Positions 7,229 through 14,340 of a stretch of DNA of 31,523 nucleotides are shown here, one piece after another. Position numbers and translations under genes: made by a program. The notes under the pieces are model-generated. The model saw only the letters and a list, made by a program, of their open reading frames with translations, searched no databases and was not told the DNA's origin. Each line of letters opens with the position of its first letter. Position 1 is the first letter of the stretch. The DNA lies in the NCBI GenBank assembly GCA_041166365.1, contig JBEEFX010000269.1, forward strand, positions 1 to 31,523, read 5' to 3'. Source of the DNA: DASUCS01 sp041166365 (lineage in GTDB: Bacteria; Actinomycetota; Acidimicrobiia; Acidimicrobiales; JACDCH01).

Positions 7229-8002
7229 CTAACGCGAAGCCGCGACGGCGGGCCGCGGGGCGTCGGCGTGCCCGTTCGTCGCTTCGACGCGCGCGACCTC
7301 CGTAGGCAGTCCCTCGGCCTTCTTCGTCGCGTAGGTGTCGACGTATTCCTGGCCGGACAGCTCGCGGATCGAGAACATCACCTCGTCGATCATCTGGCGT
7401 AGGGCGAGATGATCGTCGCGGTCCCGGTAGCGCTCCGGGCTGACGGGCCTGCCGAAGCGGATGCTGCACACCTTGAACGGCTTCGGGAACTTGGCCTCGG
7501 GCGGTTGGATGTCGCGGGTGCCGCGCATCCCCACCGGGATGATCGGCGCGCCGGTTCGCAGCGAGAGCCGAGCCGGGCCGGTGTGTCCCTTGTGGAGGAC
7601 GCCGTCGCGCGACCGGGTGCCCTCTGGGTAGATCCCGAAGAGCTCGCCGCGGTCGAGCACCCGCGCCGCGGCGTTGAGCGCGCGCTCGGCCGCGTTGCCC
7701 CCCGAGCGGTCGATCGGGATCATCCCCATCGCCGGGAAGATGAACTTCGTCTTCCAGTCGTCCATGTACTCGGCCTTGCCGACGAACGTGATCCGCCGCG
7801 GGAGCACGAGCGGCATCATGAACGAGTCGATCACCGAGGTGTGGTTGGGACACAGGATCGCCGGGCCGTCACCGGGGACGTTCTCGATGCCGTCGACCTG
7901 GACTCGCCAGCCGAACCGGAACAGCGGCGTGAGCACCCGTTTGGCGATCGTGTAGAGCTGCCCGTACTCCCGCTGCTCCCCAGTTGGCTCGGCAGCTGCC
8001 AT
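7229..8002 (-). CDS. 1-acyl-sn-glycerol-3-phosphate acyltransferase-like protein (PlsC family)
   Basis: A PlsC-type acyltransferase of 257 residues from ATG 8002. The HX4D catalytic block is NHTSVIDSF (H54, D59). The substrate-phosphate block is YPEGTRS (E127-R130), and IIPVGMRGT follows as block IV. It should move an acyl group from acyl-CoA or acyl-ACP to a lysophospholipid or another hydroxyl acceptor at the membrane. A GTG at 8026 would add eight residues, but it lies inside a perfect hairpin at 8022-8037, so ATG 8002 is preferred. Neither start has a strong SD. It sits between mshC and the oxidoreductase in one transcription unit. The family is clear; the acceptor lipid is not. Confidence 0.92.
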   Translation of the reverse strand: MAAAEPTGEQREYGQLYTIAKRVLTPLFRFGWRVQVDGIENVPGDGPAILCPNHTSVIDSFMMPLVLPRRITFVGKAEYMDDWKTKFIFPAMGMIPIDRSGGNAAERALNAAARVLDRGELFGIYPEGTRSRDGVLHKGHTGPARLSLRTGAPIIPVGMRGTRDIQPPEAKFPKPFKVCSIRFGRPVSPERYRDRDDHLALRQMIDEVMFSIRELSGQEYVDTYATKKAEGLPTEVARVEATNGHADAPRPAVAASR

Positions 8003-8021
8003 GTGTCCGATTGTTGCACTC

Positions 8022-8037
8022 CGCACCGACTGGTGCG
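8022..8037. repeat. Perfect hairpin between mshC and acyltransferase gene
   Basis: CGCACC-GACT-GGTGCG forms a perfect 6-bp stem with a 4-base loop immediately after the mshC stop codon (8038-8040). No T-run follows on the minus strand, so it is not an intrinsic terminator of the usual form. It could stabilise or process the mRNA. Confidence 0.5.
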
Positions 8038-9153
8038 TCAGAGCTCCACGCCGAGCAGCGCGGCGGCCGTCGACACGCCCTCGCCGGCGGCCGCGGCGCG
8101 GTCGATCGCGTCGACCGCGGTCGGTGTGTCGAGGTCGTCGTCGAGCGCCGCTCGCACCGCCTCGAGCGCGCCGTCGCCCTCACCTGCCGCCCGCCAGCGC
8201 TCGAGCCGCTCGGCGGCGCGCGGCATGCGGCTCTCGTCCCACTCCCAACTCGTGCGGTAGTGGTTTTCGACGAGCATCGTGCGGACCGCGGCGCCGTCCC
8301 ACTGCTTGAGGAGGTCCGATACGAACACGAGGTTGCCGAGCGACTTCGACATCTTCTCGCCGTCCATCCGCACCATCGCCTGATGCATCCAGTGCCGCAC
8401 GAACGGCTCTCCGGTCGCGGCCTCGGACTGCGCCCGCTCGCACTCGTGGTGCGGGAAGATCAGATCCGCTCCCCCGCCGTGCAGGTCGATGGTCGTGCCG
8501 AGCTCGCGCAGGGCGAGTGCCGAGCACTCGATGTGCCAGCCCGGGCGGCCGTCGCCCCACAAGGACTCCCACGACGGTTCGTCTTCGAGCGATGGCTGCC
8601 ACAGGACGAAGTCGAGCGGGTTGCGCTTGAACGGGTCGTCGACGTTGCCGCCGCGCTCGGCCGCGTAGGCCAACATCTCGTCCTGCGTGTAGTGCGACAC
8701 CGATCCGAAGTCGGGGAACGTGCTCACGTCGAAGTACACGGCGCCGCCCGCTTGGTACGCGTGGCCCCGGTCGAGGACCATGCCGATGAAGCCGCGGATG
8801 TCGGGGATGGCCGACGTCGCGCGCGGCTCACTCCAACAGGCGAGGAGATTCAGCGCGGCCATGTCGTTGTCGAAGCGGGCCGTCTCGGCGGCGGCCAAGT
8901 CGAGATAGTGCACGCCGAGCGTGCGGGCCTTGGCCAGGATCGAGTCGTCGACGTCGGTGATGTTGCGCACGCATTTCGTGTCGTGGCCCTTGTCGCGAAG
9001 GCGCAGTTGCAGCACGTCGTACGTCACGTACACGGCCGCGTGGCCGAGATGCGTCGCGTCGTACGGCGTGATGCCGCAGGTGTACATCGTGACGACGGGG
9101 CCCGGCTCGAACGGAACGGTCTCCTGCCGGGCGGTGTCGAAGAGCTGCATCAC
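8038..9153 (-). CDS. mshC: Mycothiol cysteine ligase MshC (CysS homologue)
   Basis: A 371-residue class I synthetase-fold protein. CGITPYDATHLGHA (C26, with HLGH at 35-38) is the form typical of MshC, where CysRS usually has CGPTVYD. Zinc ligands C26, C210 (GWHIEC), H235 and E239 (FPHHECE) are all present, as is KMSKS (267-271). MshC joins cysteine to glucosaminyl-inositol with ATP, the penultimate step of mycothiol synthesis. The length supports MshC over cysteinyl-tRNA synthetase, which carries a longer C-terminal tRNA-binding region. At 371 residues it is somewhat shorter than the roughly 410 of mycobacterial MshC. It follows the npdG-like gene by 18 bases. The alternative, a short CysRS-like paralogue, is less likely. 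Confidence 0.88.
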   Translation of the reverse strand: MMQLFDTARQETVPFEPGPVVTMYTCGITPYDATHLGHAAVYVTYDVLQLRLRDKGHDTKCVRNITDVDDSILAKARTLGVHYLDLAAAETARFDNDMAALNLLACWSEPRATSAIPDIRGFIGMVLDRGHAYQAGGAVYFDVSTFPDFGSVSHYTQDEMLAYAAERGGNVDDPFKRNPLDFVLWQPSLEDEPSWESLWGDGRPGWHIECSALALRELGTTIDLHGGGADLIFPHHECERAQSEAATGEPFVRHWMHQAMVRMDGEKMSKSLGNLVFVSDLLKQWDGAAVRTMLVENHYRTSWEWDESRMPRAAERLERWRAAGEGDGALEAVRAALDDDLDTPTAVDAIDRAAAAGEGVSTAAALLGVEL

Positions 9154-9171
9154 GATCGCATCACCAGGGCC

Positions 9172-9834
9172 TCACCGGCCCTCGGGGATCCCCGTGAACT
9201 TCACTGCGACCCGCGTCTTGTAGTGCAGGTTGAGCTGCAGCAACACGGCGGTGAACGACTCGATCGGCGTCGCCATGGACAGCTCGCCGGCATCGAGCGG
9301 GCGCATGTTCGGGATCTTGCGGACGAGCTCGGTGGTCGCGTCGGTGGCACGGCGATGGTCCGAGCAGATGAGCACGTCGCTCTCGATCGGATGGTCGAGG
9401 TCGCCGAGCTCCTTCGCCGGCACGTGGTGAAAGGCCGCCGCCACCTGACACTCGGGCACCGCAGCCTGCACGCTCGCGGCCACCGAGCCGCGCGGGGGCA
9501 CGAGCGGTTGAAACTCGCGGCCGATGCGAGTCAGCGCGTTTGCCATCGACACCACGACCTTGCCGTGCAGCATGTGCTCGACGGACTTCACCGTTTCCGA
9601 CGCGCCGTCCCACGGGGTTGCGAGCACGACGAGGTCGGCGGCGGAGGCGGCGAGGTTGTCGCCCGGCTCGATCTGCAACTTTCGGCCAGGCCACTGCGCG
9701 AGCAACCCGTCGGTCGTCGTCGCGGCGCGTTCCGCAGAGCGTGAGCCGATGATGACGTCGAAGCCGACCGAAGCCAACCGAGCGGCGAGAGCGCTGCCCG
9801 CGGGCCCCGTCCCCCCAAGTATGCCGATGCGCAC
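9172..9834 (-). CDS. npdG: F420-dependent NADP reductase-like protein (NpdG/Fno family)
   Basis: The protein has 220 residues from GTG 9834, where it begins VRIGILGGTGPAGSALAARL. That is a Rossmann dinucleotide site, and SRSAERA after the second strand suits NADP. Further family features are LVVLATPWDG, VVVSMANALTR, FHHVPAKEL and DVLICSDHRRA. Members carry hydride between F420 and NADP(H). An upstream ATG at 9888 would add 18 residues without homology to the usual N terminus. GTG 9834 places the Rossmann strand at residue 2, as in the family, and has AAGG upstream. It is the first gene of the long leftward unit and diverges from the enoyl reductase across 89 bases. F420 use in the cell is also suggested by the nearby luciferase-like gene. 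Confidence 0.85.
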   Translation of the reverse strand: MRIGILGGTGPAGSALAARLASVGFDVIIGSRSAERAATTTDGLLAQWPGRKLQIEPGDNLAASAADLVVLATPWDGASETVKSVEHMLHGKVVVSMANALTRIGREFQPLVPPRGSVAASVQAAVPECQVAAAFHHVPAKELGDLDHPIESDVLICSDHRRATDATTELVRKIPNMRPLDAGELSMATPIESFTAVLLQLNLHYKTRVAVKFTGIPEGR

Positions 9835-9889
9835 GACCGCAGACCTTACCGGCGCGGGGTCGGCTCGATGCCACTGGACGACGGCCAAG

Positions 9890-9919
9890 TAACGTCGCCG
9901 GTTCGCGCCCGATCGGAGG
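9890..9919 (+). promoter_or_regulatory. Candidate -10 box and strong ribosome binding site for enoyl reductase
   Basis: GGAGG at 9915-9919 lies four bases before ATG 9924 and fixes the start. TAACGT at 9890-9895 fits TANNNT and would give a leader of about 20 bases. No clear -35 is visible. Confidence 0.45.
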
Positions 9920-9923
9920 TCGC

Positions 9924-10697
9924 ATGGGTCTGCTCGACGGCAAACGAATTCTCGTGACGGGTGTGCTCACGGACGACTCGCTCGCCTTCGCCGCCGCCCG
10001 CATCGCGCAGGAACAGGGTGCAGACATCGTGCTGACCGGCGCGGGTCGCGGAATGGGTCTCACCCAGCGAGTCGCCCGTCGCCTGCCGACCGAGCCCGAG
10101 GTGTGGGAGCTCGACGTCACGAACGCCGACCATGTCGAGGAGACCCGCTCGAAGCTCGCCGACAAGTGGGGCGGCGTCGATGGCGCCCTGCACGCGATCG
10201 GGTTCGCGCCAGCATCCTGCCTCGGTGGCGGCTTTCTCGAGGCTCCGTGGGAGGACGTGGCCGTCGCGCTACAGGTCTCGACCTACTCGCTGAAGGTGCT
10301 GGCCGAGATCGTCGCCCCGCTCATGCCGAACGGCGGGTCGATCGTCGGGCTCGACTTCGACAACAGCGCGCAAGCCTGGCCGGCCTACGACTGGATGGGC
10401 GTGGCGAAGGCCGGTCTCGAGGCAACGTCGCGGTATCTCGCGAAGACGCTCGGACCGCAGGGCATCCGCGTCAACCTCATCGCCGCGGGCCCGATCCGCA
10501 CCGTCGCGGCGAAGTCGATCCCCGCGTTCGCGCAGTTCGAAGACGTGTGGAGCGAGCGCGCTCCGCTCGGCTGGGACGTCCGGGCCGACTACGAAGCGGT
10601 CGGCCGCGCCTGTGTCGCGCTGCTGTCGGACTGGTTCCCCAAGACCACCGGCGAGATGATCCACGTCGACGGCGGCTTCCACGCCGTCGGTGCTTAG
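9924..10697 (+). CDS. inhA: NADH-dependent enoyl-ACP reductase, InhA/FabI type
   Basis: The 257 residues align along their length with mycobacterial InhA. Matching stretches include MGLLDGKRILVTGVLTD, AQEQGADIVLTG, GGSIVGLDFD, PAYDWMGVAKAGLE, IAAGPIRT, RAPLGWD and LLSDWFPKTTGE. The catalytic Tyr is Y155 and the Lys K162 (InhA Y158 and K165). It reduces trans-2-enoyl-ACP in fatty acid elongation, in the cytosol. The NADH-pocket motif is HAIGF where InhA and E. coli FabI have HSIGF, so the residue equivalent to InhA Ser94 is Ala91. It has a strong SD. Its TAG stop overlaps the TAA of the convergent DUF6285 gene within TTAG (10694-10697). InhA assignment is firm; whether it serves ordinary or very long-chain fatty acid synthesis here is unknown. 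Confidence 0.95.
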   Translation: MGLLDGKRILVTGVLTDDSLAFAAARIAQEQGADIVLTGAGRGMGLTQRVARRLPTEPEVWELDVTNADHVEETRSKLADKWGGVDGALHAIGFAPASCLGGGFLEAPWEDVAVALQVSTYSLKVLAEIVAPLMPNGGSIVGLDFDNSAQAWPAYDWMGVAKAGLEATSRYLAKTLGPQGIRVNLIAAGPIRTVAAKSIPAFAQFEDVWSERAPLGWDVRADYEAVGRACVALLSDWFPKTTGEMIHVDGGFHAVGA

Positions 10698-11035
10698 TCG
10701 AGGTACTTCGGGTTGGCGACGAGCAGCTTGTCGCGCACCGTCGCCGCGACGGCAGCCTTGATCTCGTCGTAGCGACCGTCCACCTCTCCCCCGCGGATCG
10801 CCGCCGCCAGCGAGGCCTCGTCGGCGAACCCCAGCGCATCGAGCCGGGCCTCGTGGGCCGCGGCCTGCGACGGTCCGAGCTCCAACTCGCGCTGCACCAT
10901 CCCCATCACGTTCACCGCGACGCGGGTGTGGAACTGCACCCGACCCTCGGTCGCCGTCATCACATCGCGCTCGAGGAACTCGCGCACGGCTTCGACGAGC
11001 TCGATGGCGGTCGGGCGATCGTGTGGCTCCGTCAC
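10694..11035 (-). CDS. DUF6285 protein
   Basis: A 113-residue soluble protein from GTG 11035, overlapping the phosphotransferase stop as GTGA (11032-11035). It reads VTEPHDRPTAIELVEAVREF, then LERDVM, GRVQFHTRVAVNVMGMVQREL and a C-terminal DEIKAAVAATVRDKLLVANP. I recognise this as DUF6285, a small family often found next to APH-like phosphotransferases and acyl-CoA dehydrogenases in actinobacteria and proteobacteria. Its biochemical role is not known to me. The conserved coupling here suggests it works with the upstream kinase-fold protein, possibly as a partner subunit. It ends in a 4-base stop overlap with the convergent inhA. Confidence 0.8.
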   Translation of the reverse strand: MTEPHDRPTAIELVEAVREFLERDVMTATEGRVQFHTRVAVNVMGMVQRELELGPSQAAAHEARLDALGFADEASLAAAIRGGEVDGRYDEIKAAVAATVRDKLLVANPKYLD

Positions 11036-11946
11036 GGAAGCAGCGCCAGCAAGTCGTGCTCGTTCTCGCACACGCGCCGCCCGATGGCCGCGAGCTCGAC
11101 CGAGCGGCTGAAGCCGTTGAGGTGCGTCGCCGCCTGCATGATGCACATCACCCCCCACTTCAACGTGCCCATCACCTCCCACCAGTGCACCGCCTCCGGG
11201 TCCACCTCGACTCCGGCGGCCTGCGAGTAGGCGTCGAGCAGGTCGCGGTACTCGCCGAAGCCTCCGACCGGAGCACGGGCGCCGAAGCGCCACGCCTTCA
11301 CGCACAGCCAGCCGAGGTCTTCCCGCTGATCGCCGAGATGGGCGATCTCCCAGTCGAGCACCGCTCGCAAACCGTCGGGCCCGATGATGAGGTTGCCGAG
11401 ACGGAAGTCGCCGTGCACGACGCCGACCCGCACGGTGGGCGGACGGTGCTGCTCGAGCCAGCGGAAGCCGAGCTCGAACGCGGGATGCGGCTCGCCCAAC
11501 AGGTCGAGCGCCTCGCGCCACTGCGTGATCGGGTCCTGGTACTCGAGCTCCGGAGCGGCGTCGACCGGGATGCGGTGCACCGCCGCCAATGCCGCGCCGC
11601 ACTGCGCCGCCAGCCTCGGGAGCACCGGGGCCCACTGGTCGTCGCGCAGGATCTTGCGGGCGATCGTCTCGCCCTCGACCACCTCGCTGACGATGAACGG
11701 ACGCTCGCTGTCGGTGCCGTCGTAGCGCACTCGCGGCACGGGCACGCCGACGGCCGCCGCCGCCTGGAGCAGCCGGGCCTCACTGCGCATGCCACCGCCG
11801 GTGCGCAGCGCGCCGTTGCGTTCCTGCTGCACGATCAGCGCGTCGCCGTCCAGTTCGAACGCCCACGTCTCCCGCGACGCGCCGCCCGACAGGCGGCGCA
11901 GGTTGGTGATCTCACCACCGAGCACGTCCGCCAGCAGCTCCTTCAC
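11032..11946 (-). CDS. APH-fold phosphotransferase family protein
   Basis: A 304-residue protein with the aminoglycoside-phosphotransferase/choline-kinase fold. The N lobe carries LSGGASRETWAF and IVQQER. The Brenner motif is HGDFRLGNLI (178-187), and the metal-binding DWEIAHLGD starts at 198. This subgroup resembles the kinase domain of ACAD10/11, which phosphorylates hydroxyacyl-CoAs before dehydration, so an acyl-CoA substrate is more likely than an antibiotic. The start is GTG 11946, overlapping the upstream stop as GTGA (11943-11946). The frame stays open to 12339, but that stretch lies inside the CNNM gene. It is coupled at its 3' end to DUF6285, a pairing seen elsewhere. Substrate unproven. 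Confidence 0.88.
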   Translation of the reverse strand: MKELLADVLGGEITNLRRLSGGASRETWAFELDGDALIVQQERNGALRTGGGMRSEARLLQAAAAVGVPVPRVRYDGTDSERPFIVSEVVEGETIARKILRDDQWAPVLPRLAAQCGAALAAVHRIPVDAAPELEYQDPITQWREALDLLGEPHPAFELGFRWLEQHRPPTVRVGVVHGDFRLGNLIIGPDGLRAVLDWEIAHLGDQREDLGWLCVKAWRFGARAPVGGFGEYRDLLDAYSQAAGVEVDPEAVHWWEVMGTLKWGVMCIMQAATHLNGFSRSVELAAIGRRVCENEHDLLALLP

Positions 11947-13019
11947 CGGATGACCCGACGGCGCGAGGTGATGCGACGGGGACCTTGGTCGGACTCGTCG
12001 CGGATGTCGCCGACGAGATCCTCGAGCACGTCCTCGAGCGTGGCCAAGCCGATCACATGGCGCTCCTCCTCGACGACGACCGCCACGTGTGTACGCGACC
12101 GACGCATCGCGACGAGTACCTCGTCGAGCGGACGGTGCGCGGGCAGGATCAACACGCGCCGGATGCGCGCCAGCGGCAGCGGCCGGTTCCGCGCGTGCGC
12201 CGGGACCGTGAGCAGGTCTTTGGCATGGACGAAGCCCACGATGTCGTCGAGGTCGGTGCCCGCCACGAGCAGCCGGGAGTGACCACTCGTCACGATGGCC
12301 TGTTCGGCCTCGGCGACCGTCGCGTCCCGCGAGACCCACGTGATCTGGGCGCGCGGCACCATCACGTCGCTGAGGGGCCGCTCGCCGAAGTCGAGCGCGC
12401 CCGACAGGAGGTCGTGGGCCATCTCCTCAATCAACCCCTCTTCGCGCGACGCCGCGAGCATCGACGCAATCTCTTCCGCCGTGTGCAGTGTGGCCAAATC
12501 GGTCCGCGGCTCCACGCCGAACAACCGTGTGCCCGTTCGCCCGAGCCAGCCGAGCGCTCGGATCAATGGTCGGAACAGCGCGACGTAGATGCGGTTCGGG
12601 ATGGCCAGTGCCATCAGCGTCCGCTCCGGGTCGGCCAGCGCGACGTACTTCGGCACCATCTCGCCGAAGACCATGTGGAAGAAGACCACGATGGCCAACC
12701 CGATCAGGACGGCGAGCGTGTCGGTCACACCGTTCGGGATGCCGGCCGCGCTGAACGCGTTCTCCAGGCCGTGCGAGACCATTGGCTCCGCCACCGCTCC
12801 GAGCCCCAACGACGCCATCGTCACGCCCAGTTGCGACGACGCCAGCTGGAGCGGCAACTGGCTCGCCGCCTCCAGGGCCAACCGGGCGCTCAGCGAGCCT
12901 TCCTCCGCGAGGCCTTGGAGCTTCGTGCGCCGGCTGGCGATCAGCGCGAACTCCTTGGCCACGAACACTCCGTTGGCGACCAGGAGGACGACTGCGGCCA
13001 GGACGAGCCACACCGTCAC
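11943..13019 (-). CDS. CNNM/CorC-type membrane protein (DUF21 + CBS pair), short form
   Basis: The 358 residues start at GTG 13019, overlapping the upstream stop as GTGA (13016-13019). The DUF21 membrane domain spans about residues 1-165 with SSQLGVTMASLGLG, HMVFGEMVPKYVAL and at least three helices. A CBS pair follows (about 205-330), containing SDVMVPRAQITWV, VGFVHAKDLL and IGLATLEDVLEDLVGDI. It ends soon after the CBS pair with no CorC_HlyC domain. Relatives act in magnesium/cobalt homeostasis or efflux. A tandem of a long and a short CNNM protein also occurs in M. tuberculosis (Rv1842c/Rv1841c, from memory), so the short form is probably natural. It may form a heterodimer with its longer neighbour. 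Confidence 0.93.
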   Translation of the reverse strand: MTVWLVLAAVVLLVANGVFVAKEFALIASRRTKLQGLAEEGSLSARLALEAASQLPLQLASSQLGVTMASLGLGAVAEPMVSHGLENAFSAAGIPNGVTDTLAVLIGLAIVVFFHMVFGEMVPKYVALADPERTLMALAIPNRIYVALFRPLIRALGWLGRTGTRLFGVEPRTDLATLHTAEEIASMLAASREEGLIEEMAHDLLSGALDFGERPLSDVMVPRAQITWVSRDATVAEAEQAIVTSGHSRLLVAGTDLDDIVGFVHAKDLLTVPAHARNRPLPLARIRRVLILPAHRPLDEVLVAMRRSRTHVAVVVEEERHVIGLATLEDVLEDLVGDIRDESDQGPRRITSRRRVIR

Positions 13020-14311
13020 CGATTTGCCTCCGCGTCGGCATGGGCCCGTCGCGGCGCCGTGAGCCGCACGCGCGCGATGCGGCGCCTGTCCATCTCTGCG
13101 ACCTCGATGCGCCAGCCCTCGTAGACGAAGGCGTCACCTTCCGTCGGGATGCGTCCCAACCGGTCGAGGACGAAACCGGCGAGCGTCTCGTACTCGCCTT
13201 CGGGAATCTCGAGACCGCACGCCTCACGAACCTCGTCCGGGTGCAGGGTGCCGGGCAGCTCGTACGTGCCTTCTGGCAACACCGTCGTGAGCGGCGGCGC
13301 AGCCCGGTCGTACTCGTCGTCGATCTCGCCGACGATCTCCTCGAGCACGTCCTCGAGAGTGATGATCCCGGCCGTGCCGCCGTACTCGTCGACGACGATC
13401 GCCAAGTGGCTACCTGTGCGCAGATCGACCAGCAACGACGCGAGGTCACGTGTCTCCGGCACGACGAAGGGGTCTGTCATCACGTCGGCCACCGTGGCCT
13501 CGGCCCGCCGATCCACCGGCAACCGGTAGACGTCCTTCACGTGCACTACGCCGACGACATCGTCGAGGTCGGTGCCGCACACCGGAAAGCGGCTGAATCC
13601 CGTCTCGAGCGAGCGTGAGATCAGTGTCGGGATCGTGTCGTCGGGATGCACGTACTTGACGTCGACTCGCGGAACGAGCGCGTCGGCCGCGGTCTTGTCG
13701 TTGAAACGCAACGTGCGCGTCAGCAGGGTGAACGCCTCGGCGTCGAGCGTCCCCTCCTCTCCCGACGATCGGATGAGGAGCTCGAGCTCTTCGAGCGTGC
13801 GAACCGAGCCGAGCTCTTGCTGCGGCTCGATGCCCAGCCGGCGAACCGTGGCGTTGGCCGAGCGGTTGAGCACTCGGATGACGGGGCCGAACAGCGCGGC
13901 GTAGAACACGATCGGACGGGCAAGGAGCATCGAGATCCGCTCGGCGCGCGCGATCGACACGTTCTTCGGGATCAGCTCGCTCACCACCATCGAGACCACC
14001 GTCACGAGCGCGAGGCCGACGATGATGGATGGGCCTTCCCCGAGCGCGGGCTCGAGCACGGTGGCCACCGTCGGTTGGGCGATGAACCCGAGGACGAGCG
14101 AGCACACGGTGACCCCGAGCTGCGTGCCGGACAGGTAGAACGACAGCCGGTGGAGGATGCGTTCCACGGCGCGCGCCGATGGCCTGCCCTCCCTCGACAA
14201 GCGCTCGACGCGGTTGCGATCGACGGCCACAAAGGAGAATTCGGCCGCCACGAAGAATCCCGTCGCGAAGATCAGGAGCAGGACGGCGAGCAGGCCGAGC
14301 GCGGTGGTGAT
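13016..14311 (-). CDS. CNNM/CorC-type membrane protein (DUF21 + CBS + CorC_HlyC), unusual start
   Basis: This is the longer of two tandem CNNM-like proteins. It has DUF21 helices with GTQLGVTVCSLVLGFIAQP and SELIPKNVSIARAE. A CBS pair follows, with ADALVPRVDVKYV, GVVHVKDVYRL and GTAGIITLEDVLEEIVGEI. The C-terminal CorC_HlyC domain has YELPGTLHPDEV and EGEYETLAGFVLDRLGRIP. The first conventional start is GTG 14251, but that would begin inside the first membrane helix. The frame continues upstream as ITTALGLLAVLLLIFATGFF up to a TAG at 14321-14323. It contains no ATG, GTG or TTG, only CTG codons and an ATC at 14311. That ATC lies exactly 6 bases after a TAGCCT box. Length is 431 residues from 14311 or 411 from 14251. 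It heads a GTGA-coupled chain of four genes. Confidence 0.85.
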   Translation of the reverse strand: MTTALGLLAVLLLIFATGFFVAAEFSFVAVDRNRVERLSREGRPSARAVERILHRLSFYLSGTQLGVTVCSLVLGFIAQPTVATVLEPALGEGPSIIVGLALVTVVSMVVSELIPKNVSIARAERISMLLARPIVFYAALFGPVIRVLNRSANATVRRLGIEPQQELGSVRTLEELELLIRSSGEEGTLDAEAFTLLTRTLRFNDKTAADALVPRVDVKYVHPDDTIPTLISRSLETGFSRFPVCGTDLDDVVGVVHVKDVYRLPVDRRAEATVADVMTDPFVVPETRDLASLLVDLRTGSHLAIVVDEYGGTAGIITLEDVLEEIVGEIDDEYDRAAPPLTTVLPEGTYELPGTLHPDEVREACGLEIPEGEYETLAGFVLDRLGRIPTEGDAFVYEGWRIEVAEMDRRRIARVRLTAPRRAHADAEANR

Positions 14312-14317
14312 TGGTGC

Positions 14318-14323
14318 AGGCTA
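14318..14323 (-). promoter_or_regulatory. -10 box placed for a leaderless start of the CNNM gene
   Basis: On the minus strand TAGCCT is followed by 6 bases and then the ATC codon at 14311, the same TANNNT-N6-start geometry as the aldo/keto reductase at 24497. Only about 30 bases separate this start from the divergent MFS start. Confidence 0.45.
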
Positions 14324-14340
14324 TTGCCGATGGGCGTGCG

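Noticed and set aside
5119..7305. Long open frame of about 728 codons on the plus strand across thrS and the luciferase-like gene
   Set aside because: It is antisense to two well-supported genes and its translation is rich in Arg, Ala and Val with no recognisable motif. Long antisense frames are expected at this GC content.
8038..9153. Cysteinyl-tRNA synthetase
   Set aside because: The CGITPYDATHLGHA form and the shorter C terminus fit MshC better. An actinobacterial setting with other thiol genes agrees.
7984..9744. Open frame of about 586 codons on the plus strand across mshC and npdG
   Set aside because: It is antisense to genes with intact catalytic motifs and has no domain of its own.
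9848..9902. ACCGGCG and CGCCGGT as mirrored operators between npdG and inhA
   Set aside because: Seven-base GC-only matches are likely by chance here, and their distances to the two starts differ.
11032..12339. Longer N terminus for the APH-fold protein
   Set aside because: The extension lies inside the CNNM gene and is low-complexity. GTG 11946 overlaps the upstream stop and starts the known fold.
11943..13019. Second CNNM gene as a truncated pseudogene, because CorC_HlyC is missing
   Set aside because: The frame is intact, both couplings are precise, and a short CNNM partner is also found beside a long one in mycobacteria.
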